A DNA stretch of 64,000 bases from Siphonodentalium dalli (taxonomy: Eukaryota > Mollusca > Scaphopoda > Gadilida > Siphonodentaliidae). How positions within the stretch are numbered: position 1 is the stretch's first letter; every line of letters starts with the position of its first letter. The DNA lies in NCBI GenBank assembly GCA_032622095.1, contig CP136061.1:15876440-15940439 (forward strand), given 5' to 3'. Positions 53,216 through 63,961 of the stretch are shown here, one piece after another. A model generated the notes under the pieces. That model saw only the letters and a program-made list of their open reading frames with translations, was not told the origin of the DNA and did no database searches. A program made the translations under genes and the position numbers.

Positions 53216-55680
53216 ACAGTAGGATCTGTCTGGCCGTCTGTCCGGAGCTAGTTTTCTCCCACACCCCTGGAACTGTTGCAACCAAATTTGGTGTGGTGAC
53301 TCGGGTTACCCCGACGGAGGTTATATCGACGTTAGTTTTTCAAAATTTTGATTAAAAAAAACAGTTATTAAATAAATTTAAAAAAAACAGACAAAACAAA
53401 AATTAAATAAGCTCACTATGGTCCTATTGCAGAATCCAATAAGTCGAATATGAACCTATGTGAATATTAAGGTCCAAATGTGCACACAAGGGCCGCAGGA
53501 CCCCAACGCACACATGGGCCAAAGGCGTCGTTGTGTATGGGCCGCAGGACCCTCCGATGCTGAATAAAGGCTCCCGGAGGCAGCTTGTCATAATTTCAGC
53601 TAGTTTTCAATATTGATTTTAAAACTGTGTCTCTTTGTGTTGTTCATCAATAGAGGGATTGACTATTTCGAGTAACAGGAACGAATTCAGGAACAGCCAC
53701 AGCTTCCGAGTAACAAGTCACTATTACGAACAGAAACAGGGACAGAGATATAAGCTAAATTTTCTCGCATTTTCCGCAATGAAACAATGCATATTATACA
53801 CAATTCGAAAGCAAAGCATCTCCCTTCATGAATATTGCAACATTTAAACACTACTTTTGAGAATCAAGCATATAATTGGCCAGGAACATCGGGCGGTGAA
53901 TCGTAGACTATTCCGAGTATTTCAGGAACAGGAACAGAGGAACAGAGATATAAACTTTGTGAGGCAACTTCCCATTCTTACGATAACTCTGATTTTCCAA
54001 TAATTGAATGACGTCCTAATTTAGGGACAACAGTGATTCACATCCACGATTGGTTCATACTTCCACACAATGGGGACCTCTGTCCTGCTGACCTTGCGTT
54101 CTCGTTCGGAGTAGGGATCCGGACAGTGAAGGGGCGGTCCAGTCCGGTCTGGTCCAGCTCTCTCTGGTCCGGTATTCTTTCACGGACCGTTCCGGGCCGA
54201 TCCAATCATTATGAAATATCTTAAATGGAGGGAAATGTGTTAAATCTTACTTTGGTATACGAGTTTGTGTTACAGTAAGCGCCAAGTTACTGCCGGCAAG
54301 TTTTATTAAACGCTGGACATAATATACAAGAAAACCATAGTCAGAAATATTAACACCATCTACATCATATTATTAGGTATATATAAATATATTGCGGAAG
54401 TGCCAAACTAAAGTTATGATAATTATGAAATATGTACACGCATACTTGTGTTCACAAAGGGCGCATAATTTTCCAATTGGTTTTAAGTTTCATCGCCAAA
54501 CATGCAACGGCCATTGCATTGATGCACCAATATATTATTGGTTATAGCCAAACACTCATTGCCAACAAAATGACTAACGCCTTGACGATTGACATGTTAT
54601 TATGTTGACTAAACTGTTATTTTCTCGGTTCTCTTATACAACATTAGAACTGTTTTCGGCTGGCATGTATGTTTTATTTGTTATTTGTTCTAATTTCTGT
54701 CGAAATAAAGTCTGCCAGAAGCCAGTATACGGCGGCTGAACCCTGAATGATTTACAAACAATGTCGAGAGTCATTATGAAATAATTTCCGATAATGTTTC
54801 ATTCACCACCGAGTACGGAGACTAATTAATCATAATGCCTTCAATGTTTCATGAAAGCTCCACCTCACAATTCCGTTAAAACAAATAATCCTTCCGATCA
54901 TTACAACAACTGCGGCTAATCACTGAAAATTTCTCATAAACCACACCAGAAAACCTCTAAATGCGGACCAAAAATCTTCTAATCTGATTAAATACACTTC
55001 AGATACTTCGCAATAAGACCTTTAGCCTACATTCCAACGAAAGCACATGCATGTTCACCGTGTTGAGTTGTCGGGGTTATTTCTGACATCACCAAGGGGT
55101 AATAAAACAAATATCACAACATCGCTATGTTGGCTTTAAGAATAATAAAATATGTACCTTCTTTAGACATAATTACAAGTATGGACACATTTCATTTATA
55201 CTGAAATAGAATATACATGCTCTAGGTCGTGGCGGAAGATGCTTACCCTGGGCTAGTGTTCGAAATCACCCCAAAGGAATTTTAAGGGACAACAAAGGGA
55301 TGTTTCCAATGCGAAAAATCCAAAAGGTTGAGATTTATTTTGTGTCTCATTTTAGACCACATAAATGAACATGCATGCTTATTGGTCATAATTTGATTTC
55401 AATATGTCATACAATTAATGCAATTATCAGGGCGTCAAGTTTTGACGAAAATTAAAAAACAAGTTAAACTATCAACTGCGTTATAGACCGTTTCTTGTGA
55501 TATATGGAACGTATTCGAGTTCAAACAAATTTAAAATGAAGGTCAGGGTTGACTGAGAAGTAAAACAGAAGTGGATTTACAAAAGCATGTATCAGAAGAA
55601 AGGGTTAGATGTGTGTACCTTTAGAGATTCATACTGTCCGAAGTAACCTCGCTCTCCAAATCACCAATTTTACGGTACAG
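53216..55680. other. Non-coding repeat remnants; no gene seen
   Basis: 53,220-53,345 looks like the end of another interspersed repeat (CTGTCTGGCCGTCTGTCCGG, then ACCAAATTTGGTGTGGTG). 53,460-53,560 has GGGCCGCAGGACCC twice. 53,660-53,760 and 53,900-53,960 share GACTATT.CGAGTA, CAGGAACAG and ACAGAGATATAA, a decayed direct repeat. 54,130-54,200 is a GGTCCGGT-rich stretch. Remaining ORFs are short and unlike known proteins. Confidence 0.5.
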
Positions 55681-56267
55681 CAAGTTCAAGTTCAATAAAG
55701 TTTATTAGATAATCAATGACAAATATACATAAACACACAACATGACCATATTGAATGAGAGCTTGTTAATATAGAAGGGCCCTCGTGTTAATACATTGCT
55801 CACATTCATTCATATACTTATAATAGGAGTGCAGTTTGTGGAGAAGAAAATGGTGTTCCAGTACAAGGTCTAGTTTAGAGTGAGAGGTAATAAGGGGCCA
55901 TGGTAATAGGTGGGGGCTGACCGAAGGGTTGGGATGGGATGGGGTGGGGGTATATTCACACTCATTTTTCATGGGTTGCAGCTTAATATTATGTTTGTAG
56001 CTCCAAGTTTGATTACTATAGTAGTTACTAGTTACTATGACTCATGTGACAAGGATCAATTGAATTGCATGGTTACTTGTATAACTGGTTTAATGCTATC
56101 TTTGGTGAATTTTTAGATATTTTAGTCTGGCTAAGATTAATAATCATAAAATTCCATGTTTAAATATTAAATATTAGATAATTATGTTATATTATTTTCT
56201 AAATAGCTTGGCTCACTTATAACAAAGCAGCTATGTGTTGTACTTATTTAGGAAGTACTTCAGATAT

Positions 56268-56654
56268 TTAGGATAGGATTTGGTCAATTTCAATTCGGAG
56301 CTTGCGGTCATTTGGGAGTTCGTTCCACAAACATCTTGCTCTGGTTGATATCGTTTTCCTTGCTTTAGTTGTTCTCCTGTATTCACAATATAGATTTGAG
56401 TTTGCTTTAAATTGAGTATTATGATCATGAATTTCATTTAACTCGGTGAACAGTAATAAGGATTTTGGGAGTTTCTTTTGTTGAAAATCATGTAAAATTT
56501 TAATCATCTGCATATTTCGGATATCCCTAATTAATAAAAGATTGTTTTCTTTACAGATGTTATTAACATTTATGTTTCTATAGCATAATGTTGCTATTGA
56601 TTTATTATGTATTTTTTCAAGTTTTCCTAGATTTTTTGTGTTGTTACACTCCAT
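56268..56654 (-). pseudogene. LINE ORF2 C-terminal domain
   Basis: 128 codons beginning after the RT frame, containing GKLEKIHNKSIATLCYRN, ICKENNLLLIRDIR and ARCLWNELPNDRK. This is the helical region downstream of RT in these LINEs, in which a conserved W-N-x-L-P motif lies close to the C-terminus. It matches the RT at 56,752-57,610 in orientation and order, so they belong to one copy. Confidence 0.7.
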
Positions 56655-56751
56655 ATAGCATTGCAGTGGGTCAGGTGAGGAAGAATAAGCGTGGAGTAAA
56701 GATTCTTCGTGGTTTCCCTTGAAACAAATTCACTGACTTTCCTCATTATTC

Positions 56752-57610
56752 CTAGCCTCCTAGGTTTCTAGAAAGTTTTGAGGTGATTGTATCAATATGT
56801 ATATCCCAGGACAAGTTTTCTTCAATGTTTATACAAAGGAATTTTGTATTTTTTACCCTATTTATCACTCCTCCTTTAATGTTTCGTTCAGGTAAGAGCA
56901 TGTACTTCTTTTTAAGGTCAATATTTGTAAAAAGAATATAGTTAGTTTTTTCAAGATTGAGTGATAATTTGGTAGCTGAGAACCATTCACACATTTTATT
57001 CATCTCAGTTTTTACTTCCTCATACAGTCTTCCAATGTTACTATTTGAATAAAAGGCATTGGTATCATCCGAAAAGTGTATCAATTTCAAATCTTTACAT
57101 ATGTATATGAGAACGAGAAGGGGAGCAATAATAAACCCCTGTGGGACAGCACAGGCAATAGGTATCTGGTTAGATATATGACCATCATATTGTACTGATT
57201 GCTTCCTATTCGATAAATAGCTACAAAACCAATTCCGTGCAACCCCTCGACATCCATAATGTTCAAGTTTGCTAAGCATTATTTATGATTTATTGTATCA
57301 AAAGCTTTTGATAGGTCTAAAAAGACTCCAATGGTGGTTTCCTTTTTGTCAAGTGCCCCATTTATTGTTTTCAAATAAGTCAGTTAGTGCAAGCGCCGTA
57401 GAGTGGTTCTTTCTAAATCCATATCGACTGTCATATAAAATACTGTATTTTTCTAAGTAGTTACTTAGTCTATCATACATTAGATTTTCAATAATCTTAG
57501 AGAAGACTGGTAATACTGATACTGGTCTATAATCACTCATTGTTGTTGGATCTTTAGCTTTATAAATAGTTAGCTATTTTCATGAGGTCTGGGAATACAC
57601 CATGGGAAAG
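56752..57610 (-). pseudogene. LINE reverse transcriptase domain, frameshifted
   Basis: Two minus-strand frames: 57,540-57,349 and 57,279-56,752. The first has YKAKDPTT just before it, then SDYRPVSVLPVFSKIIE and YGFRKNHSTALAL (RT motifs 1 and 2). The second has GVARNWFCSYLSNRKQSV, then AVPQGFIIAPLLVLIYI (motif with GS altered to GF), then LIHFSDDTNAFY, where the catalytic box normally A/V-DD is S-DD, and SLNLEKTNYILF. Order and spacing are those of Jockey/CR1-group LINEs. The two frames are separated by a 70-bp gap with shifts. Confidence 0.85.
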
Positions 57611-57989
57611 GAAAGATTGCATAAATGTGGTTTAATGAAGAGTTCGTAGCTTTGTTTTAATATAGATCATTTGAGGTCATCTATGTCTGCAGCCTTTTTT
57701 GAGTTGATGTTATTCAGAATCCGTATTACTTCGAGTTCATTTGTTGGGTGAATGAAAAATGAAGAAGTATTTGATTGTTTCAGGTAGTCAGTTGCATTTT
57801 GTTCAGATTAGATTTTTGTTGGTCCTATTTTTGTAAAATATTTATTGAATTTTGATGCAATAATCTTTCTATCAGTTATGTATTTATTCTCGTATAGGAA
57901 TTCTGTTGTGGTGTTGTTATCTTTTTTCTTATTTAGAATAATTTTTAGGAGTTTCCAAGTGGCATTTATATTTCCTTCATATTGTTGGA

Positions 57990-58429
57990 ATTGTTATGAT
58001 AATATTTTTGTTTTGTCATGCGGATTTCTGAGTTTAATGGATGCACTGAATGTCGAAAGATCAGTTCGTACCTGTGCTTTAATACTTGAGTGAACATATA
58101 GGCCCACACCAGTTCTTTCACTTCTGTGATTTTCATAGAAACTATAGTCACTGATTTGAGTTAGTTGTGTAGGTGAGTCATCTGTCAGCCAGCTCTCAGT
58201 GATTCCAATTATGCCAAAAGCTGTCTGCAAGTATTTAGAAAAGTAGTCATTTTGTCCATATTTTTCAAAAGGGAACGTATATTGAAATGTATCATCGAGG
58301 TTGATATAGTATGGTTTTCCGATTTTACATTCTCATTGAATTCTTCAAGGAGAGTATAGTTGGAAGAAAGTTCAGAATTTTGAGGATCTAATGCGTTTTA
58401 ATCTTCTTCGGTTAGGAGTTCTGTCCGAA
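57990..58429 (-). pseudogene. LINE apurinic/apyrimidinic endonuclease domain, fragment
   Basis: In one frame HFNIRSLLKNMDKM, and in the adjacent frame FGIIGITESWLTDD then GVGLYVHSSIK, match the order of the first EN motifs (N-x-R-S-L, then the catalytic Glu in GITESWL, then the G-GLYV strand). This endonuclease nicks target DNA to prime reverse transcription. The frame shifts between the first two motifs, and the sequence ends around 57,990 before the later catalytic Asp and His motifs, so the domain is incomplete. Confidence 0.7.
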
Positions 58430-58729
58430 AGTCATCATTTAGAGTAAAAGGATCATACAAATCGATTTGTTTGATGTGATAGATAAGTGGTCGTGGTTAT
58501 GCTTCATATCGAATATAGCTAGTCTGAATAGTGTTTCATCCACTATATGATTAAATGGGAACAAAACCACGGTGCTTGATCATCAATCAGTTTAGCATAG
58601 TCATTGTTTTTGATAGCATAGAGCAGCATATGTGTATCCATTTATCACATGCCAGTGAGTACAGCATAGAGTATCTTGATTTATTCTTACTGATTTATTG
58701 CAAGTTGTATATGGGTATTTTAAAGGCAT
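58430..58729 (-). pseudogene. PHD-finger-like N-terminal part of the LINE ORF
   Basis: Translation from the ATG at 58,729 gives MPLKYPYTTCNKSV and INQDTLCCTHW, then in neighbouring frames KWIHICCSMLSK and DDQAPWFCSHL. The spacing C-x2-C, C-x2-H/C, WIH, C and WFC-x2-C/L follows PHD fingers found at the N-terminus of ORF proteins in CR1-like LINEs. Two or three frameshifts and lost Cys residues show decay. Further downstream (towards 58,430) DLYDPFTLNDDF fits the linker before the endonuclease in such elements. Confidence 0.55.
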
Positions 58730-59029
58730 ATTATTAGGATGGAGGGGTGGGGGTGATCTGAACTATCGGTGTTCAAAACTTGTGAGTTTATGTATCCAGT
58801 TGCGAGTCTTAGTCGCAGTAAACTGACAGGGGTATGCTGAAATGTGATCAGAGTATATGGATTGAGTGGAATTCATTAGTGAGTACATATACATATATAG
58901 TTATATGTATAAATTTGTATGCATATATTTTATCTGAGGTATAGGTTTTAAAGTATTGAATATTAAACTTTAATAATAATCTGAAACTGGAGTAATTAAA
59001 GTTAAATGTATTTTGTGGCATCATATATA

Positions 59030-59101
59030 TTCAATTTATGGAAGATTCAATGAAATTGAATTAAATTCAATTTATGGAAGATTCAATGAAATTGAATTAA
59101 A
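59030..59101. repeat. 36-bp tandem duplication
   Basis: TTCAATTTATGGAAGATTCA followed by an AATTGAATTA-rich part is present twice (59030 and 59066), period 36. The stretch 58,730-59,336 around it is AT-rich and holds no recognised gene. Confidence 0.9.
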
Positions 59102-59336
59102 TCAACCTAGGTTTATGTAAAAAAATTCATTCAAGTTATGGATGATACTGATAGTATCGTATATTTATTAACATTATAAGAACTGAGCAGCTGGGTTTTT
59201 TATCAGGTATAGTATGAAGTTGTAGACATATACATGTATACATTTAAGAAGAGAACAAAGATAGAAGAAAGAGATTGGCTTGAGGGGGTTATATATAAAA
59301 CATGTAATAAACAATATTAGCATAATGTGCACATAT

Positions 59337-60114
59337 TTAGTGCAATGTTAATTTCTCATCATCCTCTATTTCCAATCCCTTTATGTCCTTCACGTGGATT
59401 TTAGTGCCACTTTTCAAAAGTGCAATAATCTTGCCATCGAGTGCCCATGTATTTTGTACACTATTGTGTGAGTTTGCTGATTTTAACAGTTCCATATTCC
59501 GTCCAGTTAAGCTTTCTGTGGTCGCTAACTTGGTCACACCATGCAGGGTAAAGTTCTTAAGTGCCCTCTTAGACATGAACAGTTCGTGTTTGACATCATG
59601 TCTGATCAATCGCACTATGATTGCCCTGGTTTCTTGTTGCCTCTATTTCGCCCACCAAGCCTGTGTGTTCTCCCGATTTCATTGGGTTCTATTGGAACTT
59701 TGAGGGCGTCATGAAAGATGTCGAAGGCTATTTTGTTGGTATTTTCATTTTCCTTTTCAGGCACTCATGCATTAACAAGCAGTTCCTTCTGCTGTACGTA
59801 CTGCTTATAATTATGTTATTAACCTCGTCGTTCAGCTTCAAATTGTCTACCCTCAACTGACACACTTCATTTTCTAGGTCACGTAACCGTTGTGTTAAAG
59901 AACTATCACTTGAACAATGTTCAACAGCTTTAGTAAATTCATCGTTCGTCACAATGGCTTGGATCAAATTGGCTTTCGTATTGTCATCCGATAGTATTTG
60001 GACTACTATTTTGTCCGCCAAATTTTCGACCAGTTTTTTCAAAGTTACCTGAACATTATATGATGGATTGTATTCACGCAATAACTCCCCAAGAGTCGTC
60101 CATCCATTGTTCAC
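59337..60114 (-). pseudogene. LINE ORF1-like protein: coiled coil plus nucleic-acid-binding domain
   Basis: Minus-strand frame 60,114-59,728 begins at an ATG and holds a heptad-rich coiled coil (SLTQRLRDLENEVCQLRVDN) ending in YSRRNCLLMHE. An adjacent frame over 59,727-59,616 reads EPNEIGRTHRLGGRNRG. The frame 59,615-59,337 continues MRLIRHDVKHELFMSKRAL, then TTESLTGRNMELL and WALDGKIIALL. This series (SRRN, R-x-HRLG, RF/L-x-RHDVK, TESLT-x-R, W-x-DG-x-I) is the C-terminal core of LINE ORF1 proteins of the L1-ORF1/FP-like type, which bind element RNA as chaperones. Two frameshifts break it. It may be the 5' gene of the LINE at 55,681-58,729 or a separate insertion. Confidence 0.65.
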
Positions 60115-61529
60115 ACCAAAATATCGAAAGTAATTACGCTATCATAGAATTTACATACTGCAACAATGAGACATCCGCGAACATACATCGGCGAATACAT
60201 ACATCCTGCAAAAGTCTAACAGTCTGCAGCCCACTAAAAGATGTAGTCGGAGATAACCGAGTCAACCGCTGGTTCGTTAACGATCCCATATACGATCATC
60301 TGCGACATCGCTGACAGAACACATTTGTCTGCATGATATAATCTCACTAGTAAAACAAGTAATTGTATGCCTATAAGAAAACCATAGTCAGAAATGGTAA
60401 CGCGCTGAAGATCATATATTATATACCCACGATTGTAATTATAGTTCTAATCTTTTTCGTTTCTGTTATTTGTAATTGGCATAGCTTATCACGAACCAAA
60501 CTATTAACTAACAGTTGTAAAATGTACTAGTACTTCTGGTCTAATAAATTTAGCACTATTATGAGCCTTGCCCAGCACCTGGCTATACAATTCCTTGACA
60601 ATATATACACAACACCCAAGAAATTTTGGTTATCAAATTAATCATTATTGTCAATTTGTCAGTATACATAGATCTTGGTGTCTAAATATGACTCAATCAC
60701 GATTGAGGTTGGGTGATAGAAATTACCTGGTATGCAAACTTTGCAAAGGATAGCTGCTGCTCTAAATATCATACTCAATCAGGATTGAGATGGGGTGAGA
60801 GAAATTACCCGGTATGCAAAGGGATCGCTGCTGCTCAGATATTTGTAATTTGGCTGGCATGGGAACAGTATTATATTATTATTGAATATCAATGTACCAC
60901 AAGATTATTTTTAGCACCGGTCCAGAATGTTTTAAGCAATATGGTCCCATTTTCACTGCCACCTACCCACTATAAGGTAACCAGACCACCATGCAATAAT
61001 GATCATACTAGTACTACCACGGTAGTGTATGGTACATGACTGTACATGTAACACATACTCTATAATCCCCGATCAGTCCCAATTGAATACTAAAGGTTTT
61101 ACTCCTACCACCAGTCTTCTCCCCTTCTCAGGGTTAGAGTAGTATTTGCTCTCCTTTGAATGTGATCCAAAGTGTAGATATCTGGGCTTAGAATCTGATG
61201 AGAATCAGAATCATGATATTACGTATTTGATTCTCGTAATTTTAAGCAGCTGATTCACTGTAGAAACGCTACTAGTACATTTTGATTCTCACAAATTAGT
61301 ATGAATTTTAAGGCCTATATAATGTAAACGCCAATAAACGAAATTGAAATTCTCAACCACACCTTTGACCGGGCTCGTCCTCGGGGTCGCACTACAAGTT
61401 TTAATGTGTCACAATAATTAACATTCTATAATTAGAACCCCCAATGCGCTATGGCAGCGCCCATGCAGGCGAAACGAGAATTTGTACATTAGTATACACG
61501 CTGCACACGTAATAAGTATGTTGTATATA
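60115..61529. other. Non-coding; one short tandem repeat
   Basis: At 60,681-60,840 an approximately 81-bp unit is present twice, with ACTCAATCAxGATTGAG, AGAAATTACC and GGTATGCAAA. A 21-bp stretch at 60,375-60,395 (AAGAAAACCATAGTCAGAAA plus T) matches 54,328-54,348. The rest is AT-rich with no recognised gene, RNA or element boundary. Confidence 0.5.
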
Positions 61530-61572
61530 TGTTACAGTAAATCAGTGAAATTAGTAATTACGCGAAATCCCT
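61530..61572 (+). repeat. Left terminal inverted repeat of the Ginger-like element
   Basis: 43 bp, the exact reverse complement of 63771-63813 by eye. Related subterminal motifs continue to about 61,715. Confidence 0.95.
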
Positions 61573-61955
61573 AGGGATTACGTGAAACCACTAAACAGGG
61601 TCCGTGATTACACGTAATTGCTGAAAGTGTCAGGGATTTCATGAAACCACTAAAAGTGACTAGAGATTACGCGTAATCACTGAAATTTGTTAATTGATTT
61701 TACACATTCTTACTGGTCGGATTTCAGTAAATACGTGTAATGGATTTTAAGAGTCACATTTGCTACTTTACACAATATAAGTCCAGACAATTTGTCTCAA
61801 TGACTAATTAGCTTCTCTGCTGGCATTATTATAATTTAACAGCGAAGTGCGATTATGGAAGTTGTTTATTTTAATAATTTAAGTGATACTAAAATTAATA
61901 GCTGCTCATTACTATAAATACTGGGTTGTTTCTATACATTCATCTTCATTCCGAA

Positions 61956-62006
61956 ATGGCGTCCGATAACAAGGAGGAGAGTTTTAAAAATGAATTGTTT
62001 AAGTAG
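61956..62006 (+). pseudogene. Transposase N-terminus (KRBA2-like), cut by a stop
   Basis: ATG followed by ASDNKEESFKNELFK and then a stop. MAS-x-N-KE-x-F at the start is typical of KRBA2-like proteins of marine invertebrates. The region up to 62,151 is decayed, and the next recognisable part starts at 62,152. Confidence 0.5.
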
Positions 62007-62151
62007 TATGAGCTGTGCATTAAAAAAATCTCTTTCCGTAATTGGAATATTATAAAGTTATTACTCAGCCGAAATTAGCTACTGTTTTGACGTCGAGAGA
62101 CTGATCAAATGACGCAGCAACCCCGAGTAACCTATTCTATATTTCGTCACA

Positions 62152-63333
62152 ATGGAAGAAACGTTTGATGTCATTCAACGAGCTCACCTCGCTACTGGTC
62201 ATGCAGGGGTGGCGCCAGGATTTCCCCGACGGAGGGGCTATGGTCCCCGACAGGGGGGCTAGACCGGTGACCGAAGGTCATCGGCGGCTGCCGAAGGCAG
62301 CCCCGGGGAGAACGCGAGAGGGGTGTCCCCTCTCGCATGGGGGGTTTGGGGCACCTCCCCCACGAAAATTTTGAAAATACATAGCCTGAGATCGATTCTG
62401 GAGTGTTCTGGTGTCAACATACACACTGTTCTAGGGGATCATAATTGTCACTTTTACTTGAGTATTTGGAAAAAAAATATCAGCATATACAATAGTAATG
62501 ACAATATGGAATTGATCTTAAGTTAACTCACCGTAAATCTTTCGCCACAGGTAGTTGGATCAACTTACAAAGACGGATGAACCATGACGTCATTGTCAAA
62601 TAATATTTGGTCTTCTTGTTTGACACCCATTACAGGGCTGTTTTTTCGGCGACGCATAGGGAACGGGAAAGGGAAGATTCGGCAGTGTGAGTCTGTGTGG
62701 AATTTGTAATACATGTAACACGACACACACGAGGATGGTGACGGCATCTATGACACCCTAACCCTATAGTTCCATGCACGAATTTAATAAGTATACGATA
62801 TGACTCACGGTAGTCTCACGAGTGACTCGTGTCGAGTCTGTCGGACTAAAAATAGAACTCTGGTAATGTGATTCATTAACTCTGCACGCCCACGTCGATT
62901 TGTTAATCACCAGTGCACGTGTTTCGAGTCGCGGATTTTCCAATGTTTATCGTCTTTGCATAATTTTATCTCCCCGACGAATTTGGCAGATATCCCCGAC
63001 GGGGGGGCTGACCATCCCCGACGGGGGGGGGGGCTGTAGCCCCCCCCCCCTGACCCCCCCTTGGCGCCACCCCTGTGGTCATGGTGGCCGCGACAGAATG
63101 ATAAAAGAATTACAGAAAAAATACGCAAACATCTCAACAAAAGCTCTAGAGTTCTTTAAATCGTTGTGTGTTGAGTGCCAGAAAAAAGGGGTTCGACCGA
63201 AGACGAAAGGGGTGGTGATGCGACCAACTCTGAAGAAAGATTTACAAGTAGATGCCAAGTAGATTGGATTGATATGCAATCCTTAGCAGTCTCCAACTAT
63301 AAGTGGATAATGGTGTCAAATCAGTCATTCTGA
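62152..63333 (+). pseudogene. Integrase-type transposase core, interrupted by a hAT element
   Basis: The first piece, 62,152-62,203, encodes MEETFDVIQRAHLATGH and ends one base into the next codon. The second piece, 63,084-63,262, picks up in the correct phase with GGRDRMIKELQKKYANI and later LCVECQKKG. Together the two give the H-x4-H and C-x2-C ligands of an integrase H2C2 zinc-binding domain. After a stop at 63,262, the neighbouring frame (63,259-63,333) reads VDWIDMQSLAVSNYKWIMV, which fits the first strand of an rve (DDE) domain with its Asp. The remaining DDE residues are not present. In intact relatives this enzyme cuts and joins transposon ends. Confidence 0.78.
62204..63075. mobile_element. 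872-bp non-autonomous hAT element nested in the Ginger-like transposon
   Basis: Ends CAGGGGTGGCGCCA and TGGCGCCACCCCTG, perfect 14-bp terminal inverted repeats with the CAG...CTG form common in hAT elements. It is flanked by an 8-bp direct repeat, TGGTCATG, at 62196-62203 and 63076-63083, the size made by hAT transposases. Subterminal copies of CCCCGACGG with G runs occur near both ends. No transposase is encoded; the Gly/Pro-rich open frames across its ends come from the G and C runs. Confidence 0.92.
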
Positions 63334-63459
63334 GCGAAAAGTATTTTGTGCCCGGAGATACTTTTGACTACCGATCACATCTGCCAAACAAAGATTCTCC
63401 CTCTACGCTCTGCAGTCAGGGAGCAATCTGCAACAGGTGGTCAAGGATTTAAGAAATGA

Positions 63460-63618
63460 AATTGTAAGGGGACATGCACGACAGCCAAATGTAAATGTTT
63501 CAAGGCTCAATTAAAATGTAATTCACGATGTCACAATAGCCTAACATGTAAAAAAAAAGTAGATGATGACTTTGTGTTGACTATATTTTCTATGTATTCC
63601 ATAACTTGTTTGCAATAA
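63460..63618 (+). pseudogene. Transposase C-terminal Cys-rich tail
   Basis: In one frame: NCKGTCTTAKCKCFK, then LKCNSRCHNSLTCKKK. The Cys/His spacing (C-x3-C-x4-C-x-C, then C-x3-C-H-x4-C) is the small Cys-rich tail of KRBA2-like transposases. The stop at 63616-63618 overlaps AATAAA at 63614-63619, a likely poly(A) signal. Between 63,334 and 63,459 lie only short remnants (YFVPGDTFDYRSHL), so the central catalytic region is deleted. Confidence 0.65.
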
Positions 63619-63770
63619 AAAATTTTTAAACTTTAACTTGGTTGTCCTTCAGTAATTTCATGAAATCCCTGGCGCCTAAAATCAGTAATTACGCGAAATC
63701 CCTGAATTTTCTAGTAATTTCATTAAATCCATACTCAGATCAGGGATTTCACGAATTTACTAAACGATCC

Positions 63771-63813
63771 AGGGATTTCGCGTAATTACTAATTTCACTG
63801 ATTTACTGTAACA
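63771..63813 (-). repeat. Right terminal inverted repeat of the Ginger-like element
   Basis: 43 bp ending TTTACTGTAACA, paired with 61530-61572. Subterminal copies of the same motif reach inward to about 63,650. Confidence 0.95.
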
Positions 63814-63961
63814 TATTAAGCAGGTATACATGTATATCCACTGGGTAATGCAGTATTTCGAAGAATGACTTTGGGTTCTTAACTGTGAATTACTTTGTTA
63901 AATACTTTCAACTGTGTCTCGAGGAGCGTCTCGCGTAGATGTTACACAATTCACGTGCACC

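Larger units (their letters stand above)
55681..58729 (-). mobile_element. Broken LINE (Jockey/CR1-like), PHD-EN-RT ORF on the minus strand
   Basis: Minus-strand order: a PHD-like segment from an ATG at 58,729, apurinic endonuclease (about 58,330-57,990), reverse transcriptase (about 57,610-56,750), and a C-terminal domain (56,654-56,268). A non-coding tail follows, ending AATAAACTTTATTGAACTTG at about 55,681. The (CTTGAA)-type terminus is usual for 3' ends of such LINEs. Several frameshifts and stops make it a dead copy. A separate ORF1-like gene upstream (59,337-60,114) may be its partner. Confidence 0.78.
61530..63813 (+). mobile_element. Ginger/KRBA2-like DNA transposon, internally deleted
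   Basis: Perfect 43-bp terminal inverted repeats at 61530-61572 and 63771-63813, starting TGTTACAGTAAATCAG. Beyond these, both ends carry several copies of ATTACGCGAAATCCCT in both orientations over about 170 bp. TGTTA fits the 5'-TGTNR end reported for Ginger1 elements, which have 4-bp target duplications; the flanks here are TATA and TATT (three of four match). Inside are pieces of an integrase-type transposase like that in KRAB-A domain-containing protein 2 (KRBA2)-like genes. Most of the catalytic core is absent, so the copy is non-autonomous. A hAT element is nested at 62,204-63,075. Confidence 0.82.

Noticed and set aside
55766-56116. ORFs of 68 codons near the LINE 3' end
   Set aside because: Lie in the LINE's non-coding tail and show low-complexity or no recognisable sequence.
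60115-61529. Possible tRNA or SINE head near 61,370-61,480
   Set aside because: No A-box/B-box pair or cloverleaf could be traced by eye.
62165-63140. Gly/Pro-rich ORFs at the ends of the hAT element
   Set aside because: Generated by G and C runs in the subterminal repeats; only the portion from 63,084 onwards is transposase, and it belongs to the Ginger-like element.
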